10,431 nt of DNA. Source: Rickettsia typhi (GTDB taxonomy: Bacteria > Pseudomonadota > Alphaproteobacteria > Rickettsiales > Deianiraeaceae). The stretch lies in NCBI GenBank assembly GCA_945861605.1, contig CAMAVG010000029.1, positions 1 to 10,431 of the forward strand, given 5' to 3'. Positions 1-5,724 of the stretch are shown one piece after another. The translations under genes and the position numbers were made by a program. Every line of letters begins with the position of its first letter. Positions within the stretch are counted from its first letter, which is position 1. The notes beneath the pieces were generated by a model, which saw only the letters and a list, made by a program, of their open reading frames with translations, searched no databases and was not told the DNA's origin.

Positions 1-107
1 TATCCCTCCAAATGTTGTACATTCAAAACCGCGGAAACATCAATTCCCAAAACACTTTCGGCGGCGTTTTCCGCTTCACAAGGCAACTCTAAAAGTGTTA
101 TAGCGTA
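1..107 (-). other. possible partial coding frame running off the left edge
   Basis: On the minus strand one frame is open from just after a TAG (positions 110-108) to the left edge, about 35 codons. It reads ITLLELPCEAENAAESVLG, then IDVSAVLNVQHLEG. Many codons start with G, as coding sequence usually does, and the composition looks protein-like. No ATG or GTG lies in the visible part; a TTG at 86-84 is the only ordinary alternative start. It could be the start of a divergent gene, a decayed remnant, or chance. The opposite strand is also open here (positions 1-111) but looks less like protein. I do not recognise the product. Confidence 0.25.
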
Positions 108-114
108 CTAGTAC
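105..114. repeat. 10-bp perfect palindrome GTACTAGTAC
   Basis: GTACTAGTAC is self-complementary and lies about 20 bp upstream of the -35 box of the ygfZ promoter, overlapping the TAG that closes the possible minus-strand frame. It could be an operator half-site pair or chance; nothing else supports a regulator here. Confidence 0.2.
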
Positions 115-134
115 AGTAATACAAAAAATAAAAC

Positions 135-163
135 TTGAAAAAATTGGAAAGCCTATTTATATT
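135..163 (+). promoter_or_regulatory. sigma70-type promoter for the ygfZ-yidD-ccmA-like operon
   Basis: A -35 element TTGAAA (135-140) and a -10 element TATATT (158-163) are separated by exactly 17 nt. Both are close to the consensus TTGACA/TATAAT. Transcription would start near 170, giving a leader of about 13 nt before the ATG at 183. Such a short leader has no room for a normal ribosome binding site, and none is seen. Confidence 0.6.
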
Positions 164-182
164 GGAAAATTAATGCAAAAAA

Positions 183-932
183 ATGGGATATCTTGACGAT
201 TTTGCAATCATAAAAGTGACTGGCATCGACGCAATAAAAATTCTTCACAACCTTGCAACAAATTCAATTGAGGAAAGGGCTGAAAGCATTGTTTATTCCT
301 GTCTTTTGACGCCAAACGGAAGGTTTATGTTTGACTTCCTCTTCATTCAGTCCAAGCAAAATTGCATCGCAATAAACAAAAATTTTCAAGACGACTTCAT
401 AAAATATATTTCAATGTATAAAATGTCGGCGGATTTTCACCTCGAAAAGACAAGTCTCAAATTACTCCATTCCTTCACGCAAATTGATGGCTTTATTGTC
501 GATCCTCGCAATAGCAATCTAGGGTTTTATGCAATCAAGGAAGCGGAAATTTTTGATAACACGCAGGAATATCACGAAAATAGAATCAAACTAAAAATTG
601 CCGATGGCTTCCACGATTTGACGCAAAAAGAATCAATTATTCTTGATTACGGATTCGACAACCTTCACGCGATTTCATACACGAAGGGGTGTTATTTAGG
701 TCAGGAGTTGATTTCTCGCACAAAACACACGGGTGTGATTCGCAAGAAAGTTTGTGGTTTTGCATCACAACTTTCCATTACCAAAGGCACAGATATCCTT
801 CAAAACGAAGAAAAAGTTGGAAAGGTTTTGGGTTGTTGCAGTGGGAAATATCTTGCATTAATTCACTTTGAAAAAGCTGATTTTTCCAAAAAATTTGAAG
901 TAGATTCCTCAACAATTGAAATTTTACAATGA
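183..932 (+). CDS. ygfZ: YgfZ-type folate-binding protein (Fe-S cluster maintenance)
   Basis: This 249-aa protein belongs to the YgfZ/GcvT-like family, also called Iba57-related, tetrahydrofolate-binding proteins that support assembly or repair of certain Fe-S enzymes in the cytoplasm. The family signature KGCYLGQE is at residues 168-175, followed by the usual R-x-K-H-x-G stretch (179-184). The preceding LDYGFDNLHAI fits the alphaproteobacterial form. The N-terminus (GYLDDFAIIKVTGIDAIKIL) aligns with the usual start of the family, which supports the ATG at 183; an ATG at 173 is in another frame and soon stops. The Cys in the signature is present. The stop overlaps the yidD start as ATGA, so the two are probably translationally coupled. 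No Shine-Dalgarno is visible. Length and motif make the family assignment secure; the exact client enzymes cannot be read from sequence. Confidence 0.92.
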   Translation: MGYLDDFAIIKVTGIDAIKILHNLATNSIEERAESIVYSCLLTPNGRFMFDFLFIQSKQNCIAINKNFQDDFIKYISMYKMSADFHLEKTSLKLLHSFTQIDGFIVDPRNSNLGFYAIKEAEIFDNTQEYHENRIKLKIADGFHDLTQKESIILDYGFDNLHAISYTKGCYLGQELISRTKHTGVIRKKVCGFASQLSITKGTDILQNEEKVGKVLGCCSGKYLALIHFEKADFSKKFEVDSSTIEILQ

Positions 933-1159
933 GGCAAATATCAAAAATTCTAACTTTCTTCTTCATAATTCCAATATATTTCTACAAAATATTCTTAAGT
1001 CCATTTCTTGGAAGGCAGTGTAATTTTTACCCAACATGCTCAACTTATGCAATCGAAGCTATCAAGAAATATGGCATTATTAAGGGGGGAAGTAAGGCGT
1101 TTTTGCGAATTTTAAAATGCAACCCATTCAACAAGGAATTCAAACACGACAAGCCATGA
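929..1159 (+). CDS. yidD: YidD membrane protein insertion efficiency factor
   Basis: This 76-aa protein is a clear YidD, a small membrane-associated protein that helps YidC/Sec-dependent insertion of inner-membrane proteins. The diagnostic core is FYKIFLSPFLGRQCNFYPTC (residues 18-37), followed by STYAIEAIKKYG and a late LKCNPF (62-67). The family cysteines C31, C37 and C64 are all present. A short hydrophobic N-terminus (about 5-25) probably associates with the membrane. In many bacteria yidD lies between rnpA and yidC; here it instead lies between ygfZ and a CcmA-like gene, overlapping each by 4 nt in an ATGA arrangement. That suggests one mRNA and coupled translation. The start is fixed by the overlap and by the family length of about 70-85 aa. 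No Shine-Dalgarno precedes it. Confidence 0.95.
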   Translation: MRQISKILTFFFIIPIYFYKIFLSPFLGRQCNFYPTCSTYAIEAIKKYGIIKGGSKAFLRILKCNPFNKEFKHDKP

Positions 1160-1713
1160 TCACCTTCAACGACTTCAAATTCAAAGAAAATTCACGGGTT
1201 TTGGATATCACAATCCCGCCATCATCTGTTGTTTATATTGAAAATTGCGATGCGGATATTTTTACTCAAAAACCGTTTTCAGGTGAAATTTTATTTCAAG
1301 ATTTCCCAATTCAACACGCGATGAAATCCTTCGCAAAGAATGTGTTTTGGCATTTTTCTCCGGAAATTTTACTTGAGAAACTCACCGCAAAGAAAAATAT
1401 GCAGAAACTTGGCACAATATTTGGCAGGGAAATTATTTGGAATGTCCCGCTTTCTTACTTTGAAATCGATGAGAAAATGTGGAACGAAAAGGTGAAAAAT
1501 CTTGATAACGAAACAAGATTATGCCTATGCTATGGCACGATTTTACTATTTCACGGCACGGTTTGTCTTGTTAATGTTAGTGGGGGCATCAGCAAAAAAA
1601 CCGCAGAAAAGCTTGCAAATTTACTAATTTCCCGCGCAAGTTATGGCAAGGATATCATTTTTTATTATGGTCACAAACTTGAAATTGAAAAAGAAATTAT
1701 CATTAATTTATAA
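1156..1713 (+). CDS. degenerate CcmA-like ABC ATPase homologue (probable pseudoenzyme)
   Basis: I take the ATG at 1156 (185 aa), which overlaps the yidD stop as ATGA, rather than an in-frame ATG at 1117. The fold pattern follows CcmA, the ATP-binding subunit of the CcmAB heme exporter used in cytochrome c maturation. A strand pattern DITIPPSSVVYIEN (17-30) ends where the Walker A loop should be; SGEILF (42-47) matches the post-Walker GxI strand; a helical LLEKLTAKKNMQ follows; NLDNETRLCLCYGTILL (115-131) takes the place of the LSGGQ helix; a hydrophobic CLVNV (137-141) replaces Walker B; and the end has an H-loop-like GH (172-173). Walker A GxxGxGKS, the LSGG signature and the Walker B Asp/Glu are all missing, so ATP hydrolysis is unlikely. 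The frame is intact, which argues against a simple pseudogene. Homology is inferred by eye from the pattern of conserved positions. It could alternatively be an unrelated hypothetical. Confidence 0.6.
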   Translation: MITFNDFKFKENSRVLDITIPPSSVVYIENCDADIFTQKPFSGEILFQDFPIQHAMKSFAKNVFWHFSPEILLEKLTAKKNMQKLGTIFGREIIWNVPLSYFEIDEKMWNEKVKNLDNETRLCLCYGTILLFHGTVCLVNVSGGISKKTAEKLANLLISRASYGKDIIFYYGHKLEIEKEIIINL

Positions 1714-1720
1714 AATTCCC

Positions 1721-1778
1721 TTGACAAATAAAAAATCTTTTTTCAAAAGCTGAATGCTTAAAAACTTAATTTTAAAAA
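1721..1778 (+). promoter_or_regulatory. possible promoter and leader of the rplM-rpoA operon
   Basis: The 65-nt gap before rplM holds a perfect -35 hexamer TTGACA at 1721-1726. At the ideal 17-nt distance the sequence is CAAAAG, a poor -10; other A/T-rich candidates (for example CTTAAT at 1765-1770) do not sit at the right spacing from it. The leader also contains a weak AAGC-TGAAT-GCTT hairpin near 1747-1759. A promoter is expected here because this is the only sizeable gap before the ribosomal operon, but the exact -10 is uncertain. Confidence 0.35.
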
Positions 1779-2228
1779 ATGCGTCCTAATTCTTTTAATG
1801 ATACAGAATTTGTGTATATCAAACACACTGATAGAAAGTGGTACATCATCGATGCTGCGTCAGCCCCTCTAGGAAAAATTGCCGTGAAAGTTGCAAATAT
1901 TTTACGCGGAAAACACAAAGCTTCATTTACACCGAACTCTGACAACGGAGACTATGTAATAATCATCAATGCTAAAGATGTTGTTTTCACAGGTAAAAAA
2001 TTAAATGAAAAACAATACTGGTATCACACAGGTTTTGTTGGAGGTGAAAAAACCGTCACACCACGCGAAGCCATCAGAAAAGGTGTTATGTCAAAATACA
2101 TTCGCAAAACAGTTCGCGGAATGGTTCCAAACGGACCACTTGGCAACGCACAGTTTGGCAAATTATTTGTTTATGAGGACGACTCCCACAAACACGAAGC
2201 ACAAAAACCTGAAATTTTAAAAATATAA
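1779..2228 (+). CDS. rplM: 50S ribosomal protein L13
   Basis: This 149-aa protein is ribosomal protein L13 of the large subunit, an early-assembling 23S rRNA-binding protein. Diagnostic stretches are RKWYIIDAASAPLGKIA (19-35), LRGKHKASFTPNSDNGDYVI (42-61), KKLNEKQYWYHTGFVGG (73-89) and VRGMVPNGPLGNAQFGKLFV (112-131). Length is slightly above the usual 140-150 range's lower end because of a short N-terminal extension (MRPNSFNDTEFVYIKHT). It is the first gene of the cluster and is followed after 5 nt by rpsI, the standard L13-S9 pair. No Shine-Dalgarno precedes the ATG; the upstream sequence is almost all A and T. Confidence 0.97.
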   Translation: MRPNSFNDTEFVYIKHTDRKWYIIDAASAPLGKIAVKVANILRGKHKASFTPNSDNGDYVIIINAKDVVFTGKKLNEKQYWYHTGFVGGEKTVTPREAIRKGVMSKYIRKTVRGMVPNGPLGNAQFGKLFVYEDDSHKHEAQKPEILKI

Positions 2229-2233
2229 TAGGT

Positions 2234-2641
2234 ATGAACAAAGCTAAAGAATTGGTATCACACCACGCAACCGGAAACAAAAAAACATCAGTTGCTTCCG
2301 TTACACTTTCAAAATCAGAAAAACACTCATTCACAATCAACGGAAGAGATGGCTACGAATATCTTGGCTCTTACAGTGTAATGACCGCCCTATTCGCATT
2401 TACTGCGTCTGACACATCATTTGACGGTTTTTCAATCAATGTTAAAGCACACGGCGGCGGTATTTCTTCACAATCTTACGCTATCAGACACGCAATCGCA
2501 AAAATTCTCGCAGGGTTCTCCGAAGAGTTAAAATCTACAATCAAAAGCCTTGGACTTCTAACAAGAGACGCCCGCATTGTTGAGCGTAAAAAACCGGGTC
2601 TAAGAAAGGCGAGAAGAAAAGAACAATTCTCAAAACGTTAA
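2234..2641 (+). CDS. rpsI: 30S ribosomal protein S9
   Basis: This 135-aa protein is S9 of the small subunit, whose C-terminal tail reaches the P-site tRNA. The end ERKKPGLRKARRKEQFSKR (117-135) is the family hallmark, including the terminal SKR. The middle HGGGISSQSYAIRHAIAKIL (73-92) matches the conserved GGGxxxQxxAIRHxIAxxL helix. The N-terminal motif usually reading GTGRRKTSVARV is ATGNKKTSVASV here (12-23), a noticeable departure. The ATG at 2234 follows the rplM stop by 5 nt with only a weak AGG close to it. Confidence 0.96.
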   Translation: MNKAKELVSHHATGNKKTSVASVTLSKSEKHSFTINGRDGYEYLGSYSVMTALFAFTASDTSFDGFSINVKAHGGGISSQSYAIRHAIAKILAGFSEELKSTIKSLGLLTRDARIVERKKPGLRKARRKEQFSKR

Positions 2642-2651
2642 TAATATCATT

Positions 2652-3104
2652 ATGACAGCAGTGAAAAATACAGAAAAAAAATTCGAAAACAAAAAGCCAG
2701 TTGAAGCTCAAGCTCCACAAGGGAAGCAAGCTAAAATCAGACTTGGAGCACCAACTTCAGTTCGTATCGCAGGTGTTGAGATGCTAAACAAAAGACTTGT
2801 CATCGCATTAACATACATTCACGGAATCGGCCTGACAACTTCCAAACATATTTGTGCATCACTTGGTCTTTCAGAGGACACAAGAATTCCTGAAATTACA
2901 GAAGAACAACTTGCTGCAATTCGTGATTTTATCGTAAAAAATTACACCGTTGAAGGTGATCGCAGAAAAGAAGTTGTTGACTCAATCAAATCGCTTATAT
3001 CAAAAGGAACTTACAGAGGTTCTAGACACAGAAAAGGTCTTCCTGTTCGCGGTCAAAATACTAAAACAAATGCTAAAACACGTAAAAAAAGAGGTAAAAA
3101 ATAA
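2652..3104 (+). CDS. rpsM: 30S ribosomal protein S13 with N-terminal extension
   Basis: S13 sits in the head of the small subunit and contacts the P-site tRNA and the large subunit. The family core begins at VRIAGVEMLNKRLVIALTYI (37-56) and continues with HGIGLTTSKHICASLGL, then YRGSRHRKGLPVRGQNTKTN (121-140) and a basic tail. The usual S13 starts about at the RIAGV motif, so residues 1-36 are an extra Lys/Glu/Gln-rich, probably disordered segment. No other ATG, GTG or TTG lies close to the core start, so the ATG at 2652 is chosen. It follows rpsI after 10 nt, with a TAATAATATC spacer and no Shine-Dalgarno. Its position next to rpsI rather than after secY/adk is unusual for alphaproteobacteria. 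Confidence 0.96.
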   Translation: MTAVKNTEKKFENKKPVEAQAPQGKQAKIRLGAPTSVRIAGVEMLNKRLVIALTYIHGIGLTTSKHICASLGLSEDTRIPEITEEQLAAIRDFIVKNYTVEGDRRKEVVDSIKSLISKGTYRGSRHRKGLPVRGQNTKTNAKTRKKRGKK

Positions 3105-3115
3105 TAATATCTACC

Positions 3116-3538
3116 ATGAAAAATAAAGCGATTACCAAAAAAAAAGACACACGCAAACTTCAAGATGTTCAAGTCGTTTATGTATGCATTAAGTCCACTT
3201 TTAACAACATCATTCTTTCAATAACAACGCAGTCTGGTGCCGTTCTATTTCAAGCATCTGCCGGTTCTTCTGGATTCAAAGGTCCTAAAAAATCTACACC
3301 ATATGCTGGTCAAGTTGTTGGAGAAAAAGCCCGCACATGGCTTCTTGCAAATGGAATTAAGGCTGCTTCAATTATCTTAAAAGGACCAAACTCCTCAAGG
3401 GAATCTGCGGTAAAAGCACTTGCAAATCCATCTGAAACAGTAGGCAAAAACGGTCAAGCATATGTAATTACATTGCTATCAGATGCAACGCCGATTCCTC
3501 ACAATGGTTGCAGATCAAGAAAAATCAGAAAAGTATAG
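3116..3538 (+). CDS. rpsK: 30S ribosomal protein S11
   Basis: S11 is a platform protein of the small subunit close to the mRNA exit and the 690 loop of 16S rRNA. The 140-aa product has STFNNIILSITTQSGAVL (27-44), ASAGSSGFKGPKKSTPYAGQ (47-66) and the late TPIPHNGCR (125-133), all diagnostic. Two usually invariant stretches differ: GPGSGRESA is GPNSSRESA (90-98), and the C-terminus usually CRPPKKRRV is CRSRKIRKV. There is also an insertion around residues 103-118, making it longer than the usual 125-130 aa. It sits 11 nt after rpsM and 15 nt before rpoA, the S13-S11-alpha order without rpsD that is typical of alphaproteobacteria. Confidence 0.95.
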   Translation: MKNKAITKKKDTRKLQDVQVVYVCIKSTFNNIILSITTQSGAVLFQASAGSSGFKGPKKSTPYAGQVVGEKARTWLLANGIKAASIILKGPNSSRESAVKALANPSETVGKNGQAYVITLLSDATPIPHNGCRSRKIRKV

Positions 3539-3553
3539 TTTTTATTAATAAGC

Positions 3554-4609
3554 ATGTCAGAAAAACTTGATATATACAAGAATATTATCTTTCCCGAAAA
3601 TCTTTCTTGTACATCACACATAAGTGATGTTAGGGAGACATTTTCAATGTACCCAATTCAAAAGGGCTACGGAACAACAATCGGAAATTCACTAAGAAGA
3701 GTTCTGCTTTCAAGCATCGAAGGCAATTCTGTTTCGTATATCAAAGCTGAAGGACTCGAAAGCGAATATTCCACAATTGATGGAATTACTCAAGATTGCT
3801 TCGCAGTTTTAGTGAATTTAAAAAAACTTGCAGTGAAAATGGATTCAAACACCGCAACTCTGATTCTGAAAATAAGCAAATCCGGCAAAGTTACAGCGCG
3901 CGATATCCAATGCCCTTCTAATGTTTCAATCGCCAATCCTGACATGGAGATATGCACAGCAACAGGAACTCGCTCATTTGAAATTGAAATAGGCGTTGAA
4001 AAAGGTCTTGGAGTTCAAATGGTTGACCCAAAAAGATACGCCGTAAACACAATTTATGTCGATCAATTCTTCTCACCAATTGAAAAAGTTGGCATTTCGA
4101 TCACAAACGCAGTATCTGGAAATTCCGTTGAAAACGATCGTCTTGATATCACAATCGAAACAAACGGTTCAATTACGCCAAAAGCCGCTCTTGGTCATGC
4201 TGCATATATCTTCAGACAATTTATGTCAATTTGCGTTGATTTCGAAGAAAAAAATATCACACAAAGGACATCAAGCCTCAAAGCAATCACAACTTCATTT
4301 GACTACACCGATCTTTTCAACAAAAGAGTTTCAGATCTTGAACTTTCCGTTCGCTCAAGCAACTGTCTTACAAATGAAAATATTCACTACATTGGTCAAC
4401 TTGTTCAACGCAGCGAATCTGATATCATCAAAACGCCAAACTTTGGAAGAAAATCTCTTGATGAAATCAAGAATGTTCTTGTGGAAATTGGTCTAAACTT
4501 TGATATGAATGTCGGTGGATGGAAAACTCCGGACTCTGCAGACGAATCAAACGAAGGCACGATGAAAGAATTTGAAGGCAAAAAATTGCGTGGTGCAAAA
4601 GTAAAATAA
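3554..4609 (+). CDS. rpoA: DNA-directed RNA polymerase subunit alpha
   Basis: The 351-aa product has both domains of the RNA polymerase alpha subunit. The N-terminal assembly domain includes GYGTTIGNSLRRVLLSSIEG (38-57), EYSTIDGITQD (71-81) and the interface GSITPKAALGHAA (205-217). The C-terminal domain (about 252-323) has LELSVRSSNCL (262-272) and NFGRKSLDEI (296-305). The residues matching the E. coli DNA/UP-element and activator contacts are present: R267 (E. coli R265), N270, C271, G298, K300 and S301. A charged tail of about 28 residues (324-351) follows the usual end of the family. The ATG at 3554 gives the expected N-terminus. It is the penultimate gene of the operon. The gene normally next to it, rplQ, is absent from the window. 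Confidence 0.98.
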   Translation: MSEKLDIYKNIIFPENLSCTSHISDVRETFSMYPIQKGYGTTIGNSLRRVLLSSIEGNSVSYIKAEGLESEYSTIDGITQDCFAVLVNLKKLAVKMDSNTATLILKISKSGKVTARDIQCPSNVSIANPDMEICTATGTRSFEIEIGVEKGLGVQMVDPKRYAVNTIYVDQFFSPIEKVGISITNAVSGNSVENDRLDITIETNGSITPKAALGHAAYIFRQFMSICVDFEEKNITQRTSSLKAITTSFDYTDLFNKRVSDLELSVRSSNCLTNENIHYIGQLVQRSESDIIKTPNFGRKSLDEIKNVLVEIGLNFDMNVGGWKTPDSADESNEGTMKEFEGKKLRGAKVK

Positions 4610-4627
4610 TAATTTTTATATAAAAAT

Positions 4628-4861
4628 ATGGCTGCAAAAGGTGGTGCAAAAGGTGGTGCAAAAACTGCTTCAAAAAATAACCCTACATCTCGTGGTTCTC
4701 AAGTAAAAATGTACTTCCAATCTCAAGAAGTTATACCTTCTAAGTTTATTGGTACGCACACCGGTCAAGGTGTTTACATGGCAATCACAAATTCATCTGG
4801 TGATATGATGCTCGATTCCAACGGCAATCCGTTCAAGTGGGATCTTGCTCAACCACAATAA
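4628..4861 (+). CDS. unknown 77-aa basic protein in the rplQ position
   Basis: I do not recognise this protein. It is the last gene of the ribosomal/rpoA operon, 18 nt after rpoA and just before the intrinsic terminator. The first 25 residues are flexible and basic, with the repeat AAKGGAKGGAKTASK made by a 12-nt DNA repeat. The rest (about 26-77) looks like a small beta-rich domain: VKMYFQSQEVIPSKFIGTHT, then GQGVYMAITNSSGDMMLDSN and GNPFKWDLAQPQ. There are no cysteines and no membrane segment. A basic tail joined to a small domain would suit an RNA- or ribosome-associated protein, and co-transcription with ribosomal genes supports that, but this is inference. It has none of the L17 motifs, such as the N-terminal M-R-H-x-x-x-x-x-K-L-x-R pattern. 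Continued open frame, position in the operon and a terminator directly after argue that it is real. Confidence 0.75.
   Translation: MAAKGGAKGGAKTASKNNPTSRGSQVKMYFQSQEVIPSKFIGTHTGQGVYMAITNSSGDMMLDSNGNPFKWDLAQPQ
4634..4669 (+). repeat. 12-nt tandem repeat in the 77-aa gene
   Basis: Two perfect copies of GCAAAAGGTGGT (4634-4645 and 4646-4657) and a partial third GCAAAAACTGCT (4658-4669) encode AKGG-AKGG-AKTA. Being a multiple of three, copy-number change would alter only the length of the basic N-terminal tail. Confidence 0.85.
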
Positions 4862-4866
4862 TTCCT

Positions 4867-4898
4867 ATGCGGTGATGCACTCACCGCGTGCTTTTTTT
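4867..4898 (+). terminator. intrinsic terminator of the rplM-rpoA operon
   Basis: GCGGTGA (4869-4875) and TCACCGC (4881-4887) form a perfect 7-bp stem around the loop TGCAC. The stem extends by a T-G and an A-T pair outward (4867-4868 with 4888-4889). A run of seven T follows at 4892-4898. On the minus strand no T-run follows the hairpin, so it should act only on plus-strand transcripts, although aroE converges from the right. Confidence 0.85.
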
Positions 4899-4917
4899 GC
4901 AATTATTTGCAAATATT

Positions 4918-5721
4918 CTACAGTAAAAACTCCTTCATCACTTTCTTTCCCAAATCAATCGATGGCTTAACATCGTGCCATAATTCAAACGCCTTAGTAG
5001 CCTGATGCACAAGCATCATTGCTCCATTTTGAATTTGACACCCTCTCGATTTTGCACTTTCAAGGAATGGCGTCATTTTTGGCGAATAAATTGTGTCGTA
5101 GCATTTTGTGGATTTCCGCAATGTGTTGTAATTCAGCGGCAGAATTTCGCTATTCAAACCAAGTGAAGTTGCGTTGATTATGATTTCAAAATTGGAAAGA
5201 TCAAGTTTGGAAATATCGCCAAGATATAGATCGCACATAAGATTTTCGGATATCGCCTGTGCTTTTTCGATTGTGCGGTTGGTGATTGTAATGTTCGCGT
5301 GCGGGTTTGAAATTTGGCATGCAGTAATTACCGATGAGGCAACTCCGCCGCCGCCAATGACTAAAACATGGTCGTCCTCATAAACCTTGCAAATTTGCAA
5401 AAAGCCGTGGACATCAGTGTTCGTGGCAATTTTTTGACGAAAATCCACAGTATTCACGCTTCTCAAAAGTTCCGCGGTTTCGGAAATTTCAAAACCCCTA
5501 GCCTTCACAATTTCAAACATTGCGTTTTTATATGGCAGAGTCACATTAATTCCTGCGAAGTTTTTTTCCTCCAAGGAAGTGACAAAATTTTCCAGATCCT
5601 CAACTTTTTCACATTCAAGAAGATTATATTGTGCTTGAATATTATTTTCCTTGAACCATAAATTGTGAATTGATGGAGAAAGAGAATGTTTAACTGGAAA
5701 ACCAAGAACGCCAAATTGCAT
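4918..5721 (-). CDS. aroE: shikimate dehydrogenase (NADP+)
   Basis: AroE reduces 3-dehydroshikimate to shikimate with NADPH in the pathway to aromatic amino acids and folate precursors. The 267-aa product has normal length. The substrate-binding domain has SLSPSIHN (13-20) and INVTLPYK (58-65) with the catalytic Lys65; SVNTV and NTDVHGF (101-107) carry the partner Asp103. The nucleotide-binding domain has VIGGGGVASS (121-130), a variant of the usual GAGGAA loop, then TNRT (147-150), NATSLG (183-188) and GAMMLVHQ (233-240). All catalytic positions are present. The ATG at 5721-5719 lies 3 bp from the comEC start on the other strand, so the aroE promoter must lie within the comEC coding region. 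No Shine-Dalgarno is seen. Confidence 0.96.
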   Translation of the reverse strand: MQFGVLGFPVKHSLSPSIHNLWFKENNIQAQYNLLECEKVEDLENFVTSLEEKNFAGINVTLPYKNAMFEIVKARGFEISETAELLRSVNTVDFRQKIATNTDVHGFLQICKVYEDDHVLVIGGGGVASSVITACQISNPHANITITNRTIEKAQAISENLMCDLYLGDISKLDLSNFEIIINATSLGLNSEILPLNYNTLRKSTKCYDTIYSPKMTPFLESAKSRGCQIQNGAMMLVHQATKAFELWHDVKPSIDLGKKVMKEFLL

Positions 5722-5724
5722 AGT

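Noticed and set aside
1117..1155. Upstream ATG for the CcmA-like gene
   Set aside because: It would overlap yidD by 43 nt; the ATG at 1156 forms the same ATGA coupling as the previous junction and matches the CcmA N-terminus.
1740..1760. Terminator hairpin after the CcmA-like gene (AAGC-TGAAT-GCTT)
   Set aside because: Only a 4-bp core stem, and the poly-T tract is upstream rather than downstream of it.
4056..4496. Plus-strand open frame of 146 codons inside rpoA
   Set aside because: Out-of-frame shadow of the rpoA coding sequence; Ser/Gln/Lys-rich and without family motifs.
5368..5661. Plus-strand open frame opposite the aroE 5' half
   Set aside because: Antisense shadow of aroE, whose motifs are complete on the other strand.
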